Source: an uncultured Akkermansia sp.
Lineage (GTDB): Bacteria > Verrucomicrobiota > Verrucomicrobiia > Verrucomicrobiales > Akkermansiaceae
Reading direction: 5' to 3'
DNA length: 64,000 nt
Assembly (NCBI GenBank): GCA_949296365.1
Contig: CASFPZ010000002.1
Coordinates: 48,336-112,335, forward strand
The notes beneath the pieces were generated by a model that saw only the letters and a list, made by a program, of their open reading frames with translations, searched no databases and was not told the DNA's origin. This document shows positions 38,406-45,958 of this stretch, in pieces (the first letter of the stretch is position 1; the number at the start of each line of letters is the position of its first letter). The translations under genes and the position numbers were made by a program.

Positions 38406-39071
38406 TTAAGACCATGCAAATGATTCGTCGCAGAATGGGACAAATCGTAGTGTGGTATCGTCAGATAGACGGATGGTATCTCCTCGCTTGAGTTGTGTAG
38501 GCATTTCGAGCAATTCGTCATTGAGGTCGGCAATGCCAGAACCATCTGATCCCGGACGAGCACTGAAACGATTCCTTCGTTGATCATATGTCACGACGAC
38601 GTGGCCTTTACGGGAAATTCCTGAGTCATCAGGGAGGCATATCCGGTTGCTGGGATCTCTGCCAATTTGGTTTTGGCCAAATCCTAAAGAAAAAGTTTTC
38701 CCTTTCATGGGGCCTGTGATGGCAACTAGCCAACCAACGATAAAGTCGCCGGTAACCTGAATTTCCTGACTTGTGGTATGAGGGCGAACGAGAATTGTTC
38801 TTTCGTCGTCTTTAGAGGGACGCCGAACGATGACTGTTTTGTCATTGTCTGAAGTTGCATTTTCCCTACCCGAGGGCGAATGAGAAACAAGAGTTGTTGG
38901 ATTGTTGCCTGAAGTAGCAGGAGTGATGGGTGGCATGTCGATAGGGGGGATATGAACTACCTCAATAGGTGTAGACATATTGGGTGGGGTATCTGGAGAA
39001 GGTATGTAGATTGTTTGATCTCCTGAATTATTGCCTCGTGAGACAATTCGCGTTGGTTCTTGGCCTTGCAT
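38406..39071 (-). CDS. FHA-domain protein with threonine-rich N-terminal tail
   Basis: This 221-residue soluble protein has a disordered N-terminal half and a C-terminal FHA domain (about 112-212: GR at 137-138, S153-R154-x-x-H157, then LKRGDTIRLSDDTTLRF). The tail contains four repeats of the form T-x-x-[VI] in polar context: T7-RIV, T20-IYI, T79-VIV and T92-ILV. FHA domains select phosphothreonine and the +3 residue, so these look like phospho-acceptor/docking sites, as in GarA/Fha-type proteins. It lies between the vWA-FHA and PP2C genes. Confidence 0.88.
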   Translation of the reverse strand: MQGQEPTRIVSRGNNSGDQTIYIPSPDTPPNMSTPIEVVHIPPIDMPPITPATSGNNPTTLVSHSPSGRENATSDNDKTVIVRRPSKDDERTILVRPHTTSQEIQVTGDFIVGWLVAITGPMKGKTFSLGFGQNQIGRDPSNRICLPDDSGISRKGHVVVTYDQRRNRFSARPGSDGSGIADLNDELLEMPTQLKRGDTIRLSDDTTLRFVPFCDESFAWS

Positions 39072-39092
39072 AAGATGAAATTGGGTGACAAG

Positions 39093-40856
39093 TTAGAAAA
39101 TAGTACGGAGACGAAGTGTGACATCTCCTAGTTCGACGATGTCTCCATCGACGAGTTGAATAGACTCTTTTCTGTAAGTCTTTCCTTTGAAATAGAGTCC
39201 GTTGGAAGAGCCGACATCAGTGAGAGACCACTGTTTGTCGCGACCTTGTTTCAGAATGCAGTGGAACGATGATACCGATTGATCCTGAATGCAGATGTTA
39301 TTATTTGTGTTTCGACCAATAGAAGTTGAGGGTAACCTAATTTCCCAGATCTGGCCAGTCTTGACGTTTTCCAATCGGCACAAGACTGGGGCATTCATAA
39401 CTGTAGGGTTTACAGTTGGCGGCTCAGGAAGAGGGTCGGCAGGAGGAATCGTTTCATAAGATGAGGAAGGTGTTTTAGGAGGATTGTTATCTGGAACTGG
39501 ATCTGGTATAGCAAACGGTTTCTTCTTCCGGGTTGCTATAACAATTCCGATAATGACAATAAGAAGGATGACTCCTCCGACGATATACCAAAGATAGGCT
39601 GATAGACCTTCCTCAACGACAGGTTGTTTCGGGGTGGACTCTGGTGTGGGTTGGCCTTCAGGTTGTCCTTCAATAATTGGTGAATCATTATCTGTAATGG
39701 GAATGTCTGTGTCAGGGGGAAGTTTCCCTTCCATGAAATTTTGAATGATGGAGGCAGGGATGTAGAGAACACCTGATTGATTATTGTTCCCATTAAGAGT
39801 GATTTGAATCTCTTCTGCTTCGTTGGGCAAAGCAATTTCCAAATGAATACGGCATGGGTGAGCAGAGGCAATTAGTTTTTCTTCAGGTTTATTCTTCTCT
39901 GGTTGGGCTGTCCCTGTGTATTGCCAATATTTCCCCTGTGTGTCTTGAGCGATGTGTTGTAGATGCGGGAAGCCCTGTCTTAAGGCCTCGTTGTTGTGGG
40001 CAAACGCAAGGGTATAAATTGGAATTTGATTCTTTTTGGCTGTTTCGATGAGTTTGTTTTTAATGGAATTTTGGGCCTCGTGTTGCTTCGCGTCATTGCC
40101 ACCTGTTTCGTCGACTCCGTCAGACACAAGAACTAACGCCGTGTTTCCCTTGTTGCTACGAACCTCATCGCTTGTTAAGATGTTGAGCGTATTGGTGAAA
40201 ATGAGACTACTTTGCCTGAATTGAGGGGATTCGCTGAATTTCTTGTTTTTAGAGCGCGACAGGAGTTGTTCATGAAGAATCTTACGGCTTGGGTCGTTGG
40301 GAGGAGATGAAAACCATTTTTCAGTGCTAGCCCCTAACCCATATACAGTAATGGCATCCTGTTCAGGAAGAACTGAAATAATCTGTGCGGCGGTATTGAT
40401 CTCAGTTTGGACTGTTGTATTTCTGGAACTGCCACCGGATACATCAATGATAAAATGCCAATAATAAGAGGCTATGGGCATTTGACTAAACTTAACACCT
40501 AGGTTTGAATTACTGGGTACGGTTTTAGCATCAATCCTTGGAATGTTTTTAGCTCCAGGAACGCCAATGTTTTCTATGACGAGTTTTTTGGTAGTTTTAT
40601 TGAACGAGAGTATAGGCTTCCCGGAAACTGTGTTTCGTGCGTCTCCTGTGTAAGCAAGCGGCTGATTAGCTGGTGTGGAGTTGCTCGTTGCTGACGCACT
40701 TGGCGGAGCTTGAGCGGTAGATTCGTTAGGCGAGGCACAAACGAGAACTGCGCAACAACAAATGCTCCAGACAAACGCAGAGCGAAAAAGACGACGTTTG
40801 CCGACGCGGAAAATTGTTTTCTCTCTGCCGAGATAGTTTGAAAGCGAGTTGTACAT
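39093..40856 (-). CDS. Membrane protein with extracytoplasmic vWA domain and cytoplasmic FHA domain
   Basis: The ATG at 40856 (587 residues) is used because a TTG at 40898 would lie within the promoter. Residues about 22-50 form a signal peptide/anchor (FRSAFVWSICCCAVLVCA). A vWA-like domain (about 133-315) has D138-V-S140-G-G-S in place of the usual MIDAS DxSxS, and a later D246 in LVSDGVD. A span at about 420-441 leads to a Pro-rich linker and an FHA domain (about 508-580) with G514-R515, S529/S530-H532 and GSSNGLYFKG. It is the first gene of the operon and a plausible sensor: ligand binding outside, phosphothreonine reading inside. Confidence 0.88.
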   Translation of the reverse strand: MYNSLSNYLGREKTIFRVGKRRLFRSAFVWSICCCAVLVCASPNESTAQAPPSASATSNSTPANQPLAYTGDARNTVSGKPILSFNKTTKKLVIENIGVPGAKNIPRIDAKTVPSNSNLGVKFSQMPIASYYWHFIIDVSGGSSRNTTVQTEINTAAQIISVLPEQDAITVYGLGASTEKWFSSPPNDPSRKILHEQLLSRSKNKKFSESPQFRQSSLIFTNTLNILTSDEVRSNKGNTALVLVSDGVDETGGNDAKQHEAQNSIKNKLIETAKKNQIPIYTLAFAHNNEALRQGFPHLQHIAQDTQGKYWQYTGTAQPEKNKPEEKLIASAHPCRIHLEIALPNEAEEIQITLNGNNNQSGVLYIPASIIQNFMEGKLPPDTDIPITDNDSPIIEGQPEGQPTPESTPKQPVVEEGLSAYLWYIVGGVILLIVIIGIVIATRKKKPFAIPDPVPDNNPPKTPSSSYETIPPADPLPEPPTVNPTVMNAPVLCRLENVKTGQIWEIRLPSTSIGRNTNNNICIQDQSVSSFHCILKQGRDKQWSLTDVGSSNGLYFKGKTYRKESIQLVDGDIVELGDVTLRLRTIF

Positions 40857-41517
40857 ATGAATGTGGTCTTTAGAGTGGAAAACAGTATACCCCGGCAAGA
40901 ATACATGCCAACAGGGAATCCTGACGATACTATTGACATGGCGACAAAATTACGTCAATAAAAAAAAAGTGTAAAAACATGTTTTTTCTATGTGGATTAT
41001 GATATTTCTCGCTGTTGAGAGAAATGTTAATTACTTAGTAACTTCCATTAATTTTGTTGGATTGAATAATTAATAGGTGAAATAATGATATCTAAAATAT
41101 TATTATTAGAGTGTTAGTGATATACGCTATGAAGTGATATTAGGTCAAACAATATATGGCTTTTATTAATTATTTTACGAAATTTTGCGAGGCGAATCAA
41201 TAAGCAAGAGAATGGAGAATATTTCTTGAATTTACAATGCATATTGAAACATTGGAGCGATTGTTTTGATAATAAATTGCCTAAATATTGAATGTTTTAA
41301 TGGAGTGACCATCCATTGATTTACAATCACTTATAATAACATGGTGATTTTCAATTTGAAAAGGTATGAAGAGAAATATAAACAAGTAATCAACAAGAAG
41401 GCTTAGACTGGCAATAGAACCTACCATTGAGGCAAGAGTATATATGATTTCATAAATTTTCAATACTGTCGAATAATTGTATTGCCGATATTAATTAAGA
41501 GGGCTATAAAGCCCGAC
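40857..41517. other. AT-rich divergent intergenic region
   Basis: This 661-base gap separates the two divergent signalling transcription units. The left 60 bases hold the strong reverse-strand promoter. The remainder is markedly more AT-rich than the flanks. It contains no convincing gene: one 60-codon reverse ORF (41281-41463) encodes a hydrophobic peptide but lacks supporting signals. No clear -35/-10 pair for the forward unit could be picked out. Confidence 0.6.
40884..40911 (-). promoter_or_regulatory. Sigma70-type promoter of the signalling operon
   Basis: Reverse-strand TTGGCA (40906-40911) and TATACT (40884-40889) are separated by 16 bases. The expected start is near 40877, giving a leader of about 20 bases before the ATG at 40856. 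No terminator is evident between the six downstream genes, whose gaps are 15-83 bases, so it probably drives all of them. Confidence 0.7.
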
Positions 41518-41871
41518 ATGGATGAAGTGAATCAGGATGAGTTGAAAATGAATGTCAAGTTGTGGCTTAAAGCTAACAACTTTAATTATGCATGGCTCGC
41601 TGAGAAATGTTTCGTCTCTGAAGCGACTGTCCGCAACTGGATGGCCCGGAAACCAATTCCCGCGGCCAAGGAATATATTATCCGCGAGTTAATCAAGAAA
41701 TTGCCTTTGACTCTGCCCAGTCGTGTTAGTGTCGAGGAAGAAACGCGCATTACTCTTAAGTTGGGAGCCGAAACTCGCAAAGAGCTGGAGAAAAAAGCTT
41801 TTTCACAGGGCAAAACTCTGGCAGAATTCATTGCGGACGAGGTGCCCAAGTTAGGTGGTAGCAGTGAGTAA
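41518..41871 (+). CDS. Small DNA-binding protein with HTH and RHH-like segments
   Basis: The ATG at 41518 gives 117 residues; a TTG at 41482 is a less likely start. The N-terminal half contains a helix-turn-helix-like stretch (NYAWLAEKCFVSEATVRNWM). The C-terminal part (TRITLKLGAETRKELEKKAF then GKTLAEFIADEV) resembles a ribbon-helix-helix fold. Its end overlaps the following kinase gene by up to 17 bases, indicating translational coupling. It is divergent from the FHA/kinase operon and could be the local transcriptional regulator; this is inference from position. Confidence 0.78.
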   Translation: MDEVNQDELKMNVKLWLKANNFNYAWLAEKCFVSEATVRNWMARKPIPAAKEYIIRELIKKLPLTLPSRVSVEEETRITLKLGAETRKELEKKAFSQGKTLAEFIADEVPKLGGSSE

Positions 41872-44530
41872 AATATCGCAACAATCAGATCATGGAGAAA
41901 CGGTAAATTCTCCTCAAAAAGCCCAACCTCCTGCGGGAGAGGAGGTTGGCGATGTTGTTGTCGCGGCGTTAGAAGTTAATGGCACAGTGGAAGTTGCTTT
42001 GCCGCCGGGAACGGTACTGGGGGATAAGTACAAGATTCTTAAAGAGTTAGGGCAAGGGGGATTTGGTATTACCTATTTGGGGTGGGATTGCAAACAGGCC
42101 TGCAATATTGTATTGAAAGAATGGTTTGCTCCCGAGTTGTGTTTTCGAGATTCGGAGACATTGGAGGTAAAACGTTTGCCTCATGTTGCTAGCCAGATTT
42201 TTGACCGGGCCTGGGGGGCTATGTGGAAAGAAGCTCAAGTGTTGGGGAAGTTACAACACAAGAGGATTGTGCCGATGTACGATGTTTTTGCTTCAAACGG
42301 TAGCATCTTTTACGTGATGCCGTACATTGCAGGCGGATCGCTGCAGGATCGGATAGAGCAGAATAAGGGCCGGACGATAGTGGATCCCGATCAAGCGAGA
42401 ACGTGGCTGAGAGAGCTGTTGGAGGCTCTCAAGTATTTGCATAAAAAGCAAATTTACCACCGTGACATCAAACCGGGAAATATCTTGTTTGACGATGATG
42501 ACATGCCCGTATTGATCGATTTTGGGGCAGCTCTTGATATGCCAGAAGTTACGTCGACTATTACTCAGGGCCCTTTGTCGTTGGAATATGCGGCGCCCGA
42601 GCAAGTTTTAGGCGACAAGGATATTGGCGCATGGACTGATTTTTATGCCTTGGCGGCGACTTGGTATCGTTTGATTTCCGGAATTCCTCTTCCGAATGCC
42701 AGGAGACGTCTGGAGGGCGAACCAATCATGCCGTTGGTTGATTTGATGGCGGGTAGCGCATGGCCATGTGAGTTATTGAGGTCAATAGACCATAATTTGA
42801 GCATCAACCCTCATATGCGATGCCAAAATGCGACTGAATGGTTGGGTATGCTTGAGGTTGAGAATGAGGCGCTACAAGATTTGGCGGCTGTAGAGTATGT
42901 AGGATTGCCACCCCATTCTCGTTTAGAGAATGGTAGTTATGAAATTCTTCGCGTGTTGGGGCAGGGCGGATATGGCATTACTTATTTAGGGCTTGATCTG
43001 AAATTACAGCGTAACATTGTCCTAAAAGAATGCTTTTTGAATGGCATGTGCATGCGCATTCCGGGGTCGCCTCAAGTGAAACGCATTCCTCATGTGCCCC
43101 CTCGTGTATATGAGAAGATGATGGAGACAATGAGGCGTGAAGCAAGAGTGTTGGCCAAGTTGCACCATGAAAGCATCATCCCCGTGTATGAGGTTTTTGA
43201 GGAAAACGGAACCGTTTATTATGTGATGCCTTATTTGTCGGGCGGCTCTCTTAAAAAGAGGTTGGCGCAACGAAACACAGGGAAGGAAATTGAGCCTCAA
43301 CAAGTGGTGGAGTGGTTGACAGTTGTTTTGGCGGCGCTTCGGTATTTGCATGCAAGAAAGGTTTATCACCGCGATATTAAACCTGATAACATTTTATTTG
43401 ATGAAACGGGTAAACCGGTGTTGATTGACTTTGGCGCCTCTTCGTCTATGGCTGATGCCTCGATGACGGTAAGTCGTAGCCCATGTTCACCCCAATATGC
43501 CGCGCCAGAACAAATTACGGGTGGAAAGATTGGGGCGTGGACTGATTTCTATTCATTGGCTGCAACCTGGTACTACCTGATTACTGGGCAACAGGCCGTT
43601 GACGCTGGGAATCGGATGCTGAATGACACGCTGACGCCTCTTGTTGATTTGATGAAGGACAGTTCATGGCCCCAGGGGCTACTGAAGGCGATTGATGTCA
43701 ATTTAGCTCTTGCGCCTCAGCTTCGATGCCAGAATGTTGACGAGTGGTTGCATTTGTTATCAACTTCTCCTCATGATAGCGCTCCTCCTGAGATCACGGC
43801 CTCAAAGGATGCGAAAGCCGGTGAAAAACATTGGAGGCTTGCCATTGGCGTGGTTGCCTCGTTGGGAATTTTAATAACTAGCACGATTGTTCTTTGGAAG
43901 TTGACCTCAAACGAGGTTTTACCTGTCAAAGAAGAACAGAGTGAGAAAAAAACTCAGGAAACACCTGATTCTTCAAGTATAAGAAGTAGTGATCTGCGTG
44001 ATTATCAGGATATTTTATATCAAAAAGTTTATGATTATTATAAGATAGATGACTATTTGTTTAAGAAACGACAGTATGAGCAGAGAACCGATCGCGTGAA
44101 GTTGAATTTGCGACGCGAACTAGAAGGATTGTGTTGGAAGTATGAACGCTATATTGGAGCCGCTGTTTCTCCAGAGGAAGTCCAGGAAATTCTAAGTCAA
44201 ATTAACCAAAGCTATGATGATTGGAATGATAAATGGAGAAAAGAAGTCGAGCAACTTTATAGACAGTATATAGATGAGGTGATGAGACCGTTTGCCGATA
44301 TCAGGAGTGATTTACTCAAAAATTATCCGGTGGCCAATAAGGATGAACTGCAGATGTTACCTGCAATTAAGGAACGCTTGTCTGATGATTTGAACGAGAC
44401 TGAGGTTGCTCCTTTTCTTACATACCATTTTTCTGACAGCTTGTCTGAATGGGGTCAACAAATAATGAATTCATTGCGAGAACAAGCCATGGCTCGAGCC
44501 CAACAATTAGCGCTTGCTGGGAATCGATAA
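41855..44530 (+). CDS. Tandem Ser/Thr kinase, single-pass membrane protein
   Basis: Starts at GTG 41855, or GTG 41864, both inside the upstream regulator gene; 891 residues from the first. Kinase 1 (about 59-335) has GQGGFG, K88 (IVLKEWF), H202-R203-D204 and D222-F-G. Kinase 2 (about 362-637) has GQGGYG, K391, H505-R506-D507 and D525-F-G. Both look active. A membrane span (about 661-682) leads to a 200-residue highly charged, helical, probably periplasmic domain of unknown fold. The kinase domains resemble each other more than those of the reverse operon (both carry the PYxxGGSL segment), suggesting internal duplication. Confidence 0.93.
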   Translation: MVAVSKISQQSDHGETVNSPQKAQPPAGEEVGDVVVAALEVNGTVEVALPPGTVLGDKYKILKELGQGGFGITYLGWDCKQACNIVLKEWFAPELCFRDSETLEVKRLPHVASQIFDRAWGAMWKEAQVLGKLQHKRIVPMYDVFASNGSIFYVMPYIAGGSLQDRIEQNKGRTIVDPDQARTWLRELLEALKYLHKKQIYHRDIKPGNILFDDDDMPVLIDFGAALDMPEVTSTITQGPLSLEYAAPEQVLGDKDIGAWTDFYALAATWYRLISGIPLPNARRRLEGEPIMPLVDLMAGSAWPCELLRSIDHNLSINPHMRCQNATEWLGMLEVENEALQDLAAVEYVGLPPHSRLENGSYEILRVLGQGGYGITYLGLDLKLQRNIVLKECFLNGMCMRIPGSPQVKRIPHVPPRVYEKMMETMRREARVLAKLHHESIIPVYEVFEENGTVYYVMPYLSGGSLKKRLAQRNTGKEIEPQQVVEWLTVVLAALRYLHARKVYHRDIKPDNILFDETGKPVLIDFGASSSMADASMTVSRSPCSPQYAAPEQITGGKIGAWTDFYSLAATWYYLITGQQAVDAGNRMLNDTLTPLVDLMKDSSWPQGLLKAIDVNLALAPQLRCQNVDEWLHLLSTSPHDSAPPEITASKDAKAGEKHWRLAIGVVASLGILITSTIVLWKLTSNEVLPVKEEQSEKKTQETPDSSSIRSSDLRDYQDILYQKVYDYYKIDDYLFKKRQYEQRTDRVKLNLRRELEGLCWKYERYIGAAVSPEEVQEILSQINQSYDDWNDKWRKEVEQLYRQYIDEVMRPFADIRSDLLKNYPVANKDELQMLPAIKERLSDDLNETEVAPFLTYHFSDSLSEWGQQIMNSLREQAMARAQQLALAGNR

Positions 44531-44601
44531 ACAGAGAATCGCCAAATTCTACGGGGATGGGGCAGATTTTAGCGATTCCCCGGAAAAACGTATGAGCATA
44601 T

Positions 44602-44766
44602 TTACTGTTGATTGTTGTTGGGGGTGGTAGCAATTTGAATAATACCCCATACGATGAGGCCGGCTCCTACGACCATGAGCGCTCCGGAACTGTCAGTCCC
44701 CCGGAGTACGAAATTGCCGCTGCAGCCGCCAATGATGAATGCGATTCCTATAATGATGTTCCACAT
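44602..44766 (-). CDS. 54-residue two-span membrane protein
   Basis: The ATG at 44766 fits a promoter 26 bases upstream. The peptide has two hydrophobic stretches (NIIIGIAFIIGGCSGNFV and GALMVVGAGLIVWGIIQIA) separated by LRGTDSS, a pattern seen in small uncharacterised bacterial membrane proteins. It is convergent with the tandem kinase and may be functionally linked only by position. Confidence 0.6.
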   Translation of the reverse strand: MWNIIIGIAFIIGGCSGNFVLRGTDSSGALMVVGAGLIVWGIIQIATTPNNNQQ

Positions 44767-44791
44767 GGCCCGATTAAAAAGTGAGGTTGAA

Positions 44792-44820
44792 ATATAAATA
44801 AGAGTCTGTAGCAATCACAA
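44792..44820 (-). promoter_or_regulatory. Candidate promoter of the 54-residue membrane protein
   Basis: Reverse-strand TTGTGA (44815-44820) and TTATAT (44792-44797) have a 17-base spacer. The predicted start near 44785 would give a leader of about 19 bases to the ATG at 44766, supporting that start. Confidence 0.5.
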
Positions 44821-45019
44821 ACTTTGGCCTTGATGACAAATGGGCTGTCACAGGGGCGTTGAATCTTTTATTCGAGAAAAAATACCCCTTGTGATTGATA
44901 TGTATTTCAACTGTTGATTGCAACGAGATCTTACAAAAGGCATACTAAGAGATTCTGTGGCGTCAAGTCAATATGAAAATCGCAACAATGATAAAAGAAG
45001 GAGAAAATTTTTCTAAAAT

Positions 45020-45838
45020 CTAGTTAATGTGTTTGATTTTGACGAGGTACTTAGCGATGTAAACATCGCTGCACTTCGAGAGCGCGTAGTTCATGTGGTC
45101 ATAGATGTAGAGATCGCTGGCGATAGTGAGATGCTTTTGCTCTAGTGATTGCAAGAATGCGGTAAGGGCGAGCTGGTGATCCTCGATGGTTCCTCGATGA
45201 AACCAATAGGCATATGTTCCTTGGGTTTGTTGTGTTTGTAGAGCGTCATCGTGGTATTTGGACATAAGCAGGTAATGAACCTGAAAATCGAACTGGATTG
45301 CATGGATCATGGGAATAATCATTCCTAAAGGAGGGTAAATGGTGTTCCCGCAAATAAGGTCGTTGATCATGCATTCTGAATAGCATTCGACACATTCTTC
45401 CCGGCGTGTCATTTTCCGCGGGTCGACGGGGAAGAGATTGAAAACAGTTTCGTTACGAGACTCGAACAAAAGGCAATCGAAAGGGGAATGGAGTGTTTGT
45501 TCTGTGATTTGTACGAGATCTTCGAGCATGGTAATACGACGGGAGAGTTTATCTTCTTCCTCGCGAAGTCGAGAAAGTTGATCGATGAGAAAGTCCAACG
45601 ATTCTTGGGATTCGCTGTTGGTCTTGTAGTCTTTGATTTGTTCAAGTTTGCTACCTGTAACTTTCATGAGCGAAATGAGGTCGAATTCAAAGAATTGTTC
45701 AATCCCGTAAAATCGAGTCCCATCGATCGTCGTATATTTAGGCTTTAGTATGCCCTTGCGATCGTAATGGAGGATGGTTTCTTTAGTCGTATGACAAAGT
45801 TTGGCAAATTCTCCTGTTTTTAATAAATTCTTGATCAT
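45020..45838 (-). CDS. MerR family transcriptional regulator with effector-binding domain
   Basis: The 272-residue protein has an N-terminal MerR winged HTH (LLKTGEFAKLCHTTKETILHYDRKGIL ... FYGIEQFFEFDLISLMKVTG), a dimerisation coiled coil (about 75-115, QESLDFLIDQLSRLREEEDK) and a C-terminal region of about 150 residues consistent with a GyrI-like drug-binding domain as in BmrR/BltR. It is divergent from an MFS exporter gene, the typical multidrug regulator arrangement. A dyad sits in the gap between them. Confidence 0.88.
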   Translation of the reverse strand: MIKNLLKTGEFAKLCHTTKETILHYDRKGILKPKYTTIDGTRFYGIEQFFEFDLISLMKVTGSKLEQIKDYKTNSESQESLDFLIDQLSRLREEEDKLSRRITMLEDLVQITEQTLHSPFDCLLFESRNETVFNLFPVDPRKMTRREECVECYSECMINDLICGNTIYPPLGMIIPMIHAIQFDFQVHYLLMSKYHDDALQTQQTQGTYAYWFHRGTIEDHQLALTAFLQSLEQKHLTIASDLYIYDHMNYALSKCSDVYIAKYLVKIKHIN

Positions 45839-45847
45839 AAAAAAATC

Positions 45848-45878
45848 TTGACCATTGTGTTACACAATAGTTTAGCCT
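45848..45878 (+). promoter_or_regulatory. MerR-type promoter/operator upstream of the MFS gene
   Basis: TTGACC (45848-45853) and TAGCCT (45873-45878) are separated by 19 bases, the long spacing typical of MerR-activated promoters. Within the spacer is the perfect inverted repeat ATTGTG-TTA-CACAAT (45854-45868). The site lies immediately upstream of the merR start on the other strand, allowing control of both genes. Confidence 0.62.
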
Positions 45879-45958
45879 GTCGAAACTTTGTTGGCAAGCA
45901 TTTGGCAAGATGGTGAATGCAGCGCCATGAAGGGAATAAGAAAGAGTAGGAGAACGAT

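Noticed and set aside
38372..38587. N-terminal extension of the PP2C protein (72 codons)
   Set aside because: It lies mostly over the FHA gene coding region, has no PP2C similarity, and the ATG at 38371 begins directly before the first domain.
41281..41463. 60-codon reverse ORF encoding a hydrophobic peptide in the AT-rich gap
   Set aside because: It has no ribosome-binding site, promoter or recognisable similarity; AT-rich DNA readily gives hydrophobic shadow ORFs.
44830..44905. Interrupted inverted repeat (CACAGGGG ... CCCCTTGTG) between the small membrane gene and merR
   Set aside because: The loop is long, one arm has a bulge and no T-tract follows; a function cannot be supported.
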